Assembly: GCA_947176715.1 (NCBI GenBank)
Contig: CAMWRR010000002.1
Span: 1-35,912 of the forward strand
From: an uncultured Rikenellaceae bacterium
GTDB lineage: Bacteria > Bacteroidota > Bacteroidia > Bacteroidales > Rikenellaceae
Direction of reading: 5' to 3'
Length of the DNA: 35,912 nucleotides
A program made the translations under genes and the position numbers. Of this stretch, positions 15,735 through 23,113 are shown in pieces (the stretch's first letter is position 1; each line of letters starts with the position of its first letter). The notes below the pieces were generated by a model. It searched no databases and was not told the origin of the DNA. It saw only the letters and a list, made by a program, of their open reading frames with translations.

Positions 15735-16100
15735 CTAAGATCGGTCACCGTCGAACTTTTCGATGCTTTTCAATATCAATATATTGCGTCCGATAGAATC
15801 GAAATAACGCAACGGACAGAATATGCTTTTGAAGCTCTCCGACAGAACTATCGCCGCCAGCCCGCCGACAAACGCACCGAGCGCATACGTAGGGGCTATC
15901 AAATAGACGGCCAAAACCATTATGGGCACAACCTTTATTATCGTAGTGTTGATGGCATAGACCCGCTTGAAACGACGGTATCGTCTCTCCAACAACGCGA
16001 TATGGGCTTTCACCGCCTCCTTGTCCTTGAGATGTCCGGCGAGGTGGTTCTCCTCCTCTTTGGAGTAGAACTTGTATTGACCTAACAGGAACTCTATCAT
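15735..16100 (-). CDS. Small two-pass membrane protein, function unknown
   Basis: A 121-residue protein beginning MIEFLLGQYKFYSKEEENHL. An amphipathic, basic region comes first, then two hydrophobic segments (about 52-72 and 76-93) and a charged tail. The ATG at 16100 is preferred over the far upstream start, which would overlap the barrel gene. It lies 10 bp after the stop of the barrel gene at 16111, so the two are probably cotranscribed. I cannot name the family. Confidence 0.6.
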   Translation of the reverse strand: MIEFLLGQYKFYSKEEENHLAGHLKDKEAVKAHIALLERRYRRFKRVYAINTTIIKVVPIMVLAVYLIAPTYALGAFVGGLAAIVLSESFKSIFCPLRYFDSIGRNILILKSIEKFDGDRS

Positions 16101-16110
16101 AGTCTTACCG

Positions 16111-16722
16111 TCAGAAACGCCATCCCAAGGCCACCTGCCATGTGCCGTTCTTGCCGTCCACGCCATCAATCAGACGGTTGAGCGTCCATTGGTCTACCAC
16201 TCCGCTCGTGTCGGTATAGGTATAATCGTCCTTAACCATGTCGAGGAAGCCGAAATTGTAGTTTACACCGACATTGAGGCCGAACTTGAACTGATATCCC
16301 AGCCCGGCGATACCGCCCATGTCCCATTTGCGGAACATATCCTTTACGCGCACCTTGGTGCCGCCCACCTTGACCTTGCCGTTGATACGCGCCGAGAACT
16401 GAGGCCCCAGATAGGTGTGGAACCCGGCTACGATGGGGATTTTGGCCACGATGGGGAAGTTGAAGTAACCCACACGCAATTTGGCGTTATCGACCTTGGC
16501 ACCCTGTTGCGAATAGAGCGCACCCACCTCTATGCCGAACGAACGGGAGATGTTGTAACCGGCAAAAAGACCTCCGGTCAACCCCAGCTTGGAGTCTGCC
16601 CGCGAACGCGTTATCTTGGATGCGTTGAAACCTATGCGCGGACCCCAGCCGAAACCGACCTGAGCCTCGGCCGAAGCCGCCGCCGTTATAACAAATGCCA
16701 TTATCAGCAATATCTTTTTCAT
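16111..16722 (-). CDS. Outer-membrane beta-barrel (porin family) protein
   Basis: A 203-residue protein with signal peptide MKKILLIMAFVITAAASAEA followed by QVGFGWGPRIGFNASKI, a typical start of the OMP_b-brl_2 (PorT-like) barrel. Strand pairs such as LRVGYFNFPIVAKIPIVAGF and FKFGLNVGVNYNFGFLDM follow, and the C-terminus is WQVALGWRF with a terminal Phe. The ATG at 16722 is chosen because it sits directly before the signal peptide; the longer frame adds 11 residues. A good promoter lies about 100 bp upstream. It is the first gene of a two-gene unit with the small membrane protein. Confidence 0.82.
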   Translation of the reverse strand: MKKILLIMAFVITAAASAEAQVGFGWGPRIGFNASKITRSRADSKLGLTGGLFAGYNISRSFGIEVGALYSQQGAKVDNAKLRVGYFNFPIVAKIPIVAGFHTYLGPQFSARINGKVKVGGTKVRVKDMFRKWDMGGIAGLGYQFKFGLNVGVNYNFGFLDMVKDDYTYTDTSGVVDQWTLNRLIDGVDGKNGTWQVALGWRF

Positions 16723-16823
16723 AATCACGCTATTTGTCGTTATTTGGATCTGCATGGAGATAATCGAGCCGAAAGCAACCGCAAACCTGTACGGGCATTG
16801 CTTGCCGCAAGTTTATCCTAATG

Positions 16824-16854
16824 TAAAGATAGGAAATTTTGTTGTCGCATCAAA
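16824..16854 (-). promoter_or_regulatory. Promoter TTTG-N19-TATCTTTA for the barrel gene
   Basis: On the minus strand TTTG (16851-16854) is followed after 19 bases by TATCTTTA (16824-16831). The spacing is exact and the -7 box has one mismatch. Confidence 0.6.
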
Positions 16855-16859
16855 TTTTT

Positions 16860-17224
16860 ATTTCCGAGGCGCATTTTCATACATCAGGCCGCATATTGCT
16901 TTGACTGTCTACCGAATATGCGTGTTTGCAGAATAATAAGTCCGATATTGCAACGACATCAAAGTTTCGGTCGGCTTGGCGGATAGCGGACCGCACCTTA
17001 CGGCAGGCAGAAATTCCGCCACACTAAGCCCCGCAGGAGAGAGCCGCCAAGCCATTCCGACGGGTTTATTCGCGCGCTTTTCCGCACATCGCATCGCCGT
17101 GGAAACGATGAGACCGAACTGCAATAACAAAGAAGACACGACACCTATAATAAAAACCAGACACAACCGACCCGATATTTCCGGATGCCTCACAAAATAT
17201 GTCGAGAAAAACGAATAGTATACC
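16860..17224. other. Gene-free region with a large inverted repeat and repeat copy D
   Basis: About 365 bp with no gene I can support. GGCTTGGCGG (16973-16982) and CCGCCAAGCC (17044-17053) form a perfect 10-bp inverted repeat around a 61-base interior that contains the dispersed GC-rich repeat. A frame on the minus strand (94 codons) crosses this repeat and is not credible as a gene. Confidence 0.5.
16973..17053 (-). repeat. GC-rich dispersed intergenic repeat, copy D, inside an inverted repeat
   Basis: AGCGGACCGCACCT (16985-16998) is the exact inverse of 7272-7285. The minus strand also shares GCTTAGT and a CGG-rich stretch in the same order as the copy near 7.2 kb. The 10-bp flanking inverted arms would let the transcript fold into an 81-nt hairpin. 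Confidence 0.55.
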
Positions 17225-17232
17225 TATATTTG
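17225..17232 (+). promoter_or_regulatory. -7 box (TATATTTG) before the truncated BRO gene
   Basis: A perfect TAnnTTTG box 20 bases before the ATG at 17253. The upstream -33 element is weak. Confidence 0.45.
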
Positions 17233-17252
17233 TAACAGGCAAAACCAGAAAC

Positions 17253-17597
17253 ATGGCACGACAGACAGCCATAAAGATATTCGAGGAGCGACGGGTGCGC
17301 ACCGTTTGGGACGACGAAAAGGAGGTGTGGTACTTCTCCGTGGTAGACGTGGTATCGGTGCTGACAGACAGCATCGACTCACGCAAATACTGGAACAAGC
17401 TCAAACAGAGGCTCAAAGAGGAGGGAAATGAAACGGTGACAAATTGTCACCAGTTGAAAATGCCCGCCGCCGACGGCAAGATGCGCCTCACGGACGTGGC
17501 CTATACCGCAAAAAACGAGAGGCCCGGTAAAAGACCTCTCGTTTTTCGTGCGGATGAAGGGACTCGAACCCCCACGGCTTGCGCCACCAGATCCTAA
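17253..17597 (+). pseudogene. Truncated BRO-N / phage antirepressor-type gene
   Basis: Starts MARQTAIKIFEERRVRTVWD, followed by EVWYFSVVDVVSVLTDS and DGKMRLTDVA. This is the start of a BRO-N domain as found in phage antirepressors and in chromosomal copies across Bacteroidetes, where full-length proteins are usually about 250-300 residues. Family-like sequence ends near 17507. The frame then runs through the terminator hairpin and antisense across the tRNA-Leu gene to a chance stop at 17597 (114 codons). The distal half of the gene is missing, probably by deletion or recombination at the tRNA. A short expressed product is possible because the promoter box is intact. Confidence 0.7.
17511..17546. 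terminator. Bidirectional terminator between the BRO fragment and tRNA-Leu
   Basis: 17511-17522 (AAAAACGAGAGG) pairs perfectly over 12 bp with 17535-17546 (CCTCTCGTTTTT) around a 12-base loop. The A run on one side and T run on the other allow it to act for both strands. Confidence 0.88.
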
Positions 17598-17630
17598 GTC
17601 TGGCGTGGCTACCAATTACACCACATCCGC
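17549..17630 (-). tRNA. tRNA-Leu(UAG)
   Basis: On the minus strand the gene folds as a class II tRNA of 82 nt. The acceptor arm is GCGGATG/CATCCGC with discriminator A. The D-arm contains AATTGGTAG, the anticodon stem CCAGA/TCTGG holds the loop CTTAGGA (anticodon TAG), a long variable arm follows, and the T-loop is GGTTCGAGTCC. CCA is not encoded. It reads CUN Leu codons. Confidence 0.95.
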
Positions 17631-17696
17631 AACGGTCATGCGTAAACTCATCCTGACAATCGAAAAGATTCGTCAGACAGCTACGTTTATCCATTG

Positions 17697-17728
17697 CAAA
17701 GATAGACTATTTTTCGTTCCCGTGCAAA
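17697..17728 (-). promoter_or_regulatory. Promoter TTTG-N20-TATCTTTG for tRNA-Leu(UAG)
   Basis: Minus strand TTTG (17725-17728), 20 bases, TATCTTTG (17697-17704). Both boxes are perfect. Transcription would start about 60 bases before the tRNA 5' end. Confidence 0.75.
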
Positions 17729-17753
17729 TCGGGGAGTTAATCCCGTCGGCAAC

Positions 17754-18596
17754 CTACCTGTCGGCCCGCCGTAACCGCCGTCTTGTCGCCGCCGCCTTGA
17801 AAAGTCGCGCCATAACGTAGAGTGCCACGAGCACTATTACCGACGATGCCCCCGGCGGAAGCTGGGTGCGGTAGCTGACGAAAAGACCCGTTACGAGACC
17901 CGTTACGGCCACCGCCACGGCACCTGCGGTTATGTGACCGAAGCGTCGTGCCACCGAGGCCGACACGAGCGGCGGAATGGTGAAGAGCGACACTAAAAGC
18001 ATCACCCCCACAAGGCGTATGGTGATGACCACGGAGGCGGCCACCACGGCCAACATCACGGCATCGACCACCGCCACCCTTATCTTCTGAGTCTTGGCGA
18101 ATCCGGCGTCGAATGCCACGAAGATTATATTTCGGCCCCACAACCCGAACAGAAGCACCAAAACCGCGGCCAACGCGGCGCTCCACCACAACAGGGGTGT
18201 GGTGATGGTGAGTATCGACCCGAACAGGAAGCTCATGAGGTTGGGGGTGTATCCGGGGGTCAGGAATATGAATACTATGCCGACAGCCATACCCAAGGCC
18301 CACAGCACCCCTATGGCGGAGTCTTCGCGTACCTTTCCGGCGGCAATGAAACGCTCCAGCCCCAACGCCGACGCCACGGAGAATAGCAACGCCCCCAAAA
18401 GCGGGTCGAAACCGAAATAGCAGGCCATACCTATGCCGCCGAAAGAGGCGTGGGTGATGCCTCCGCTGAGGAACACCAACCGCCGGGCCACTATGTAGCT
18501 GCCCGTTATGCCGCACACTATGCCGCATAACAGAGATGCCGTCAGCGCGTTCTGCAGAAAGGCGAAACGCGATATGTCGGATATGAAATCAATCAC
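17754..18596 (-). CDS. Metal ABC transporter permease (ZnuB/MntB type)
   Basis: A protein of about 280 residues with eight or so membrane segments. It includes FLQNALTASLLCGIVCGITG, VFLSGGITHASFGGIGMACY and RLVGVMLLVSLFTIPPLVSA, which match the ABC-3 family that imports zinc, manganese or iron. The likely start is the GTG at 18596; the longer frame to 18665 would read through a strong terminator hairpin at 18624-18661. The ATPase and binding-protein genes expected in such a system are not adjacent downstream (the next feature is a tRNA), so partners must be encoded elsewhere. The metal cannot be told from sequence. Confidence 0.85.
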   Translation of the reverse strand: MIDFISDISRFAFLQNALTASLLCGIVCGITGSYIVARRLVFLSGGITHASFGGIGMACYFGFDPLLGALLFSVASALGLERFIAAGKVREDSAIGVLWALGMAVGIVFIFLTPGYTPNLMSFLFGSILTITTPLLWWSAALAAVLVLLFGLWGRNIIFVAFDAGFAKTQKIRVAVVDAVMLAVVAASVVITIRLVGVMLLVSLFTIPPLVSASVARRFGHITAGAVAVAVTGLVTGLFVSYRTQLPPGASSVIVLVALYVMARLFKAAATRRRLRRADR

Positions 18597-18623
18597 TTCA
18601 AGCCGGGTTGGATAAGTATAAAT

Positions 18624-18661
18624 GGCCGCCCCGGAAGAGCGCATATCTCTCCGGGGCGGCC
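18624..18661 (-). terminator. Strong GC-rich hairpin after the small gene at 18673
   Basis: 18624-18634 pairs perfectly over 11 bp with 18651-18661, extended by AGAG/CTCT inside. It lies 11 bases after the stop of the small leftward gene and is followed by ATTTAT, not a clean T run. It probably separates that gene from the permease. Confidence 0.7.
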
Positions 18662-18672
18662 GCAATGCCGCA

Positions 18673-18852
18673 TTATGCCGACATGTCGTCGGAAAGCGTA
18701 AACCCGTCGTCGGAGAACAGATCGTGCAACAGATCGTCTATCATGGCGAGTTGATGATCGCCCTGACATACCGCCCTGAGCATCAGTTCGTCGTCGCCGG
18801 CATACACCGTTACGGGTTCGTCATGTTTTTTACCGGAGGAGAGTTCGACCAT
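18673..18852 (-). CDS. Small acidic protein, function unknown
   Basis: A 59-residue frame from the ATG at 18852, rich in Asp and Glu (AGDDELMLRAVCQGDHQLAM, DDLLHDLFSDDGFTLSDDMS), with no signal or membrane segment. A terminator-like hairpin directly follows the stop, and the frame fills the space between two real leftward genes, which supports it. I do not recognise the family. Confidence 0.45.
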   Translation of the reverse strand: MVELSSGKKHDEPVTVYAGDDELMLRAVCQGDHQLAMIDDLLHDLFSDDGFTLSDDMSA

Positions 18853-18920
18853 AGGCAAATGATTTTATTCCGGCCGGTTTCGACCGGGTGTTTGCAGATA
18901 GAACGCTTATTGCGGATGTT

Positions 18921-20243
18921 TTATTGTATCTTCCTCAACTCTTTGGCCAATTCCCATATCCGTTTGCGGTAGCTTCCGCCTATGGTCTTGTCTATGCGCG
19001 AGGGATATACGCCGTTTGTGAGCAACACCGCGTAGAGGTCTAACGACGGATCGCACCAGAAATAGGTGCCTGTGAAGCCCGTGTGGCCGTATGACGAGGC
19101 GCTGTAAGGCTCCGTCTTAAGCCTGTCGAAGCCGAGACCGCGGTTGACACGGCTCGACGGCGACATCTGTTCGGAGGTGAACAGGCGCAACACCTCGGGC
19201 TTTATTATCTGCATGCCGTTCCATCTGCCGCCGGCAAGAAACATCTGGCACAGCGAGGCTACGTCGAGTCCGTCGGCGAAAAGGCCTGCATTGCCGCACA
19301 CCCCGCCGAGCGATGCGCTCATCTCGTCGTGTACGTATCCGCGCACCGTGTCGTGGCGCATGAGCAGGTCGTATTCGGTGGGGGCTATTCTGCTTATGTC
19401 GCTCCACTCCAACGGCTTGTAGCCTATGTTGTTCAGCCCCATGCGCCGGTATATGGAGCCTGCGAATCGGTCGAGACTCTCACCGCTGAGCTCCTCTACG
19501 GCCTGTTGCAACAGGTAGAAGTTGAGACAGCTGTAACGGTAACGGCCGCGTCGTTCGGGTTGATAGGAGGCCACCACCGCCGAGTCTATGGCCGAGAGCA
19601 GAGTGGGACGCACCCATAACCCGGGCGATACGCCGAAGATGGTTGTGCTGTCGGGCGTGAGGCTGACGTAACGATCGTCGTAGACGAACGTGTCGACCAC
19701 GTATGTGGAGGCGTCAACCGCCACCGTGTGCAACGAGTCGCGTTTGGTACTCAGTAGCCTGACCGAGTCGGCCACAGGCCTGCACGTCAGCTCGCACACG
19801 TATATCACCGGCTTCATTCCCGAGGTGTGACGCAGAAGGTCGCGCACCGTTATGTCGGCCACTGGGGTATCGCCGTAGCGCGGGACAACGGCACCCAGCC
19901 TGTCGGAGAGCTTTATGCGCCCCTCGCCGTAGAGGGTCATAACGGCCAGAGTGGTGGACATCACTTTGGTGACGGAGGCCAGGTCGTAGAGGTCCGTCTC
20001 GGTGACCCTGTGCCCGCCGCTGTAATCGAACGAGCCTACGGCCGTGGAGTATATGACACCGTTTTTACCGCCTATCACCAACTGCCCGCCGGGGAAATAT
20101 CGCCCGGCCACGCCTTGCATGAGGTAGTTCTCTATCTTGCGTTCGGTGGCTTTGCGCAGTGCCGCCGGATCGGCAGGGTCGGCGGCCCGAACGGAGCATA
20201 CCGCAAGAAGAGACAGAATAAGAATGGATACGTAGGACTTCAT
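18921..20243 (-). CDS. Secreted serine hydrolase, class C beta-lactamase / penicillin-binding family
   Basis: A 440-residue protein with a signal peptide (MKSYVSILILSLLAVCSVRA) cleaved near residue 20. The SxxK motif is SVTK at 90-93 (Ser90 nucleophile). YSC in RYSCLNFYLL stands where the Tyr-x-Asn motif is expected, and the HTG triad is in YGHTGFTGT near the C-terminus. GGVCGNAGLFADGLDVASL is typical of EstB/AmpH-like periplasmic hydrolases in Bacteroidetes. It probably acts on peptidoglycan peptides or esters; true beta-lactamase activity is not implied. The ATG at 20243 precedes the signal peptide, while the longer frame adds 12 residues. Confidence 0.85.
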   Translation of the reverse strand: MKSYVSILILSLLAVCSVRAADPADPAALRKATERKIENYLMQGVAGRYFPGGQLVIGGKNGVIYSTAVGSFDYSGGHRVTETDLYDLASVTKVMSTTLAVMTLYGEGRIKLSDRLGAVVPRYGDTPVADITVRDLLRHTSGMKPVIYVCELTCRPVADSVRLLSTKRDSLHTVAVDASTYVVDTFVYDDRYVSLTPDSTTIFGVSPGLWVRPTLLSAIDSAVVASYQPERRGRYRYSCLNFYLLQQAVEELSGESLDRFAGSIYRRMGLNNIGYKPLEWSDISRIAPTEYDLLMRHDTVRGYVHDEMSASLGGVCGNAGLFADGLDVASLCQMFLAGGRWNGMQIIKPEVLRLFTSEQMSPSSRVNRGLGFDRLKTEPYSASSYGHTGFTGTYFWCDPSLDLYAVLLTNGVYPSRIDKTIGGSYRKRIWELAKELRKIQ

Positions 20244-20266
20244 GTCAAACAAAAACGTTTGGAGTG

Positions 20267-20298
20267 CAAAGATACCCAATTATACGTGACTTTGCATA
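20267..20298 (-). promoter_or_regulatory. Promoter TATG-N20-TATCTTTG for the serine hydrolase
   Basis: Minus strand TATCTTTG (20267-20274) is a perfect -7 box. TATG (20295-20298), 20 bases before it, is a two-base deviation from the TTTG -33 box. The leader is about 18 nt. Confidence 0.55.
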
Positions 20299-20347
20299 CG
20301 GAGAGGACATTTTTAATATATGTAAAAATTGAATTTGCATACCATAA

Positions 20348-20379
20348 TTTGCATACTCGGGATAAAATACCTATCTTTA
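20348..20379 (+). promoter_or_regulatory. Promoter TTTG-N20-TATCTTTA for gpsA-pgi
   Basis: TTTG (20348-20351), 20 bases, TATCTTTA (20372-20379). One mismatch in the -7 box. Leader of about 88 nt. Confidence 0.6.
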
Positions 20380-20473
20380 GAAATCGTTTCGGGGGCCGTA
20401 GCTGCTAAGACGAGAGCGGCGCCGGACATATTACGGCATGTGCTCCGGACGATCTCCAAACAATGATTGCGAC

Positions 20474-21379
20474 ATGAGTTTCAGAATAGACGAATCCGCA
20501 CGCGTGGCGGTGATAGGTTACGGCAGCTGGGCCACTGCGCTCGTTAAGATGTTGCTCGAGAACGAGCCTGTCGTGGGCTGGCACATACGCAACGCCGAGG
20601 TAGCCGACCACATACGCGAGCACGGCAACAACCCCAAATACCTAAGCGGCGTGCATTTCGACACCGGCAAATTACGGATATCGGGAGACATCGACGAGAC
20701 GGTCTCATGGGCCGACATAGTGGTGCTGGCCACTCCGTCGGCGTTTCTCGGCAAGACACTGGAGCCGCTTACGGTATCGCTGGAGGACAAATTCGTGCTC
20801 TCGGCCATCAAGGGCATAATACCGGAGAGCTACGTCACCGTAGCCGAGTATGTCAACGAACATTACGGCCTCCCGTTCGACCGCATAGGCATCATAACAG
20901 GCCCCTGTCATGCCGAGGAGGTGGCGCTGGAGCGTCTCTCCTATCTCAATCTGGTCTGCAAGAGCGAGGACAACGCCCGCATGCTGGCCGCCAAGTTCTC
21001 GACACCTTATATAAACACCAACACGGCCACCGACATATACGGCACCGAGTATGCCGCCGTACTCAAGAACATATACGCCATAGCCGTGGGGATATGCCAC
21101 GGACTGGGTTACGGCGACAACTTCCAGAGCGTGCTCATAGCCAACGCGGCCCGGGAGATGAACCACTTCCTCGAGAGCACCTATCCGTCGGAACGCGACA
21201 CCGACACCTCCGCCTATCTGGGCGACCTGCTGGTGACATCCTATTCGCAGTTCAGCCGCAACCGCAGCTTCGGCATGATGATAGGCAAGGGCTACTCGGT
21301 ACGCAGCGCGCAGATAGAGATGAACATGGTTGCGGAGGGCTATTACGCCTCCTATTGCATAGACCAGATCAACCGTTAG
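20474..21379 (+). CDS. gpsA: Glycerol-3-phosphate dehydrogenase GpsA, ended early by an in-frame amber codon
   Basis: Cytosolic enzyme that reduces dihydroxyacetone phosphate to sn-glycerol-3-phosphate for phospholipid synthesis. The ATG at 20474 starts MSFRIDESARVAVIGYGSWA, the N-terminal NAD(P)H-binding GxGxW fold; the longer frame adds 12 residues. GPCHAEEVALERLSYLN and LKNIYAIAVGICHGLGYGDN carry the substrate-domain motifs with the catalytic Lys. The frame ends at TAG (21377-21379) after DQINR, giving 301 residues. The reading frame stays open beyond it for 33 codons that encode the normal C-terminal helix (see next entry). Full length would be about 335, the usual size. It is a nonsense mutation, an assembly error or readthrough. 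Confidence 0.9.
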   Translation: MSFRIDESARVAVIGYGSWATALVKMLLENEPVVGWHIRNAEVADHIREHGNNPKYLSGVHFDTGKLRISGDIDETVSWADIVVLATPSAFLGKTLEPLTVSLEDKFVLSAIKGIIPESYVTVAEYVNEHYGLPFDRIGIITGPCHAEEVALERLSYLNLVCKSEDNARMLAAKFSTPYINTNTATDIYGTEYAAVLKNIYAIAVGICHGLGYGDNFQSVLIANAAREMNHFLESTYPSERDTDTSAYLGDLLVTSYSQFSRNRSFGMMIGKGYSVRSAQIEMNMVAEGYYASYCIDQINR

Positions 21380-21481
21380 CGCAAGGTGGTGATGCCGATA
21401 GCCGACACCGTTTACAGAATACTATACATGAAGAAGCCCGCCGCCGCCGAGATAAGGACCCTTACGGGCAAGTTGAGGTAA
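21380..21481 (+). other. In-frame gpsA C-terminal tail beyond the amber codon
   Basis: After the TAG, the same frame reads RKVVMPIADTVYRILYMKKP, then 13 more residues to TAA at 21479-21481. The MPI-x-x-xVYxILY pattern is the conserved GpsA C-terminal helix, so this DNA was or is part of gpsA. No start codon or frame change is needed to join it. Confidence 0.88.
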
Positions 21482-21527
21482 GGCCCGGTATTTGCTGTCG
21501 TCGATTCGGAAAACAAATAATAGCATA

Positions 21528-22892
21528 ATGATGACAAAGGTAAGAATATCGTTGGACAGAATAACGCAATTCGTGTCCAAGAAAGACATAGCGACCCTTG
21601 TGCCCCTTATGGAGAGATGCAACCGCACCGTTCATAAAGGCGACGGCAGAGGCAGCGATTTTCTCGGCTGGGTCAACCTCCCCTCGTCCATAGGCAAGAA
21701 ACAGATTGCCGACATAACGGAGTGCGCCGACGCGTTGCGTGCCATCTCGGAGGTGGTGATAGTGATAGGCATAGGCGGCTCCTATCTCGGCGCCAAGGCC
21801 GTAATGGAGGCTCTAACCCCCTCATTCGCGGCGTTCGACAGCCGCAAGGGGCAGCCGTTGGTGCTCTTCGCAGGCCATAACATCAGCGAGGATTACATGG
21901 CCGAGCTGCTCGCCTTCATAAAGGAACGCTCCTTCTCGCTGATAGTCATATCCAAGTCGGGGACCACTACCGAGCCGGCCATAGCGTTCCGTCTGCTCAG
22001 GGAGGAGCTCGAGAAGAGATACGGGCGTCGCGAGGCGGCATCGCGCATAGTGGCGGTGACCGACAGCTCGCGCGGGGCGTTGCGCACGTTATGCGACAAG
22101 GAGGGCTACAAAAGCTACGTCATACCCGACAACGTAGGGGGGCGTTTCTCCGTACTCACCCCGGTAGGGCTTCTGCCCCTCGCCGTGGCAGGCATCGACA
22201 TAGCCCGTCTGGTCAAAGGGGCCGCGGCAATGGAGAAAGCGACCGCCGAGGAGGTATCTTTCGAGGAGAATCCGGCAATGCAATATGCGGCGGCACGTTA
22301 CGCCCTCTACACCAAGCTGGGCAAGAAGGTGGAGCTGTTGGTATCGTTCGAGCCCAAGCTGCAATACTTTGCCGAGTGGTGGAAGCAGCTATACGGCGAG
22401 AGCGAGGGCAAGGAGGGCAAGGGCATCATGCCCCACAGCGCGGTATTCACCACCGACCTGCACTCAATGGGCCAGTACATACAACAGGGCGAGCGTATCA
22501 TGTTCGAGACGGTGATAAGCGTAGGCAAGCCGTCGGGACGCGTCGTCATAAAGAGCGACAAGGCCAACCTCGACGGTCTCAACTTCCTGGCAGGCAAACG
22601 GCTATGCGAGGTCAACCGCATGGCTGAGCTGGGCACCATGCTCGCACACGTAGACGGCGGCGTACCCAACATCGCCATAGAGATAGACACCATAAACGCC
22701 GAGACCGTAGGTATGTTGCTATACATGTTCGAGAAAGCCGTAGCCATCAGCGGGTATGCCATCGACATAAACCCGTTCGACCAGCCGGGCGTGGAAGAAT
22801 ACAAACGAAACATGTTCGCCCTCCTCAACAAACCCGGCTACGAAGAAGAAGGCGAAAAACTCAAAAAAAGAATCTCCGCAGGGGGGGCATAG
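21528..22892 (+). CDS. pgi: Glucose-6-phosphate isomerase
   Basis: A 454-residue cytosolic enzyme that interconverts glucose-6-phosphate and fructose-6-phosphate. Motifs are VIGIGGSYLGAKAVMEAL, SKSGTTTEPAIAFRLLREEL (sugar-phosphate SIS loop), and YGESEGKEGKGIMPHSAVFT with the catalytic Glu. Start is ATG at 21528 or the adjacent ATG at 21531. It lies 46 bp behind the gpsA tail and probably shares its transcript. The stop codon lies inside the loop of the terminator hairpin. Confidence 0.95.
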   Translation: MMTKVRISLDRITQFVSKKDIATLVPLMERCNRTVHKGDGRGSDFLGWVNLPSSIGKKQIADITECADALRAISEVVIVIGIGGSYLGAKAVMEALTPSFAAFDSRKGQPLVLFAGHNISEDYMAELLAFIKERSFSLIVISKSGTTTEPAIAFRLLREELEKRYGRREAASRIVAVTDSSRGALRTLCDKEGYKSYVIPDNVGGRFSVLTPVGLLPLAVAGIDIARLVKGAAAMEKATAEEVSFEENPAMQYAAARYALYTKLGKKVELLVSFEPKLQYFAEWWKQLYGESEGKEGKGIMPHSAVFTTDLHSMGQYIQQGERIMFETVISVGKPSGRVVIKSDKANLDGLNFLAGKRLCEVNRMAELGTMLAHVDGGVPNIAIEIDTINAETVGMLLYMFEKAVAISGYAIDINPFDQPGVEEYKRNMFALLNKPGYEEEGEKLKKRISAGGA

Positions 22893-22902
22893 CCCCCTTT
22901 TT
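22883..22902 (+). terminator. Terminator overlapping the pgi stop codon
   Basis: GGGGGC (22883-22888) pairs with GCCCCC (22892-22897) around the three-base loop ATA; TAG of pgi spans the loop and stem. Five T follow. A ribosome ending at the stop would cover the hairpin. Confidence 0.8.
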
Positions 22903-23087
22903 GAATCAACTTTATATGCCGGTGAATCCATTGCATGTTAGTGAAAACGGCATGTCCGGTGTGTCGATTGAACAGTGGAGGGTGACTGCGTAAGGGCATG
23001 AGACAAATGCCTTTTGAATAATAACGGCATATTCGACATCAAATCGATTGTGTGAGACATAGAGGCTGACAAGAATAGAAAATATTC
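22903..23087. other. Short gene-free region before the importer operon
   Basis: Holds a GGCAT/ATGCC hairpin followed by four T (near 23005-23020), perhaps a second terminator, and the -7 box of the importer operon. Conserved boxes of a cobalamin riboswitch are not seen. Confidence 0.35.
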
Positions 23088-23095
23088 TACATTTG
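23088..23095 (+). promoter_or_regulatory. -7 box (TACATTTG) for the importer operon
   Basis: A perfect TAnnTTTG box 19 bases before the ATG at 23114. No convincing -33 element. Confidence 0.5.
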
Positions 23096-23113
23096 CATCG
23101 GAAATACTTTACG

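Noticed and set aside
16909..17193. Leftward 94-codon frame with a hydrophobic stretch
   Set aside because: Most of it is the dispersed GC-rich repeat also found in non-coding copies; no promoter or family match.
18597..18665. Longer N-terminus for the metal permease
   Set aside because: It would be translated from inside a strong terminator hairpin; a GTG after the hairpin fits better.
21377..21379. Reassigned TAG codon explaining gpsA
   Set aside because: TAG ends intact genes elsewhere in the window (the 564-1619 gene, yebC, pgi, the 33163 lipoprotein), so no general reassignment.
22903..23113. Possible cobalamin or iron riboswitch before the importer operon
   Set aside because: The conserved B12-box pattern is not present and the leader after the -7 box is only about 13 nt.
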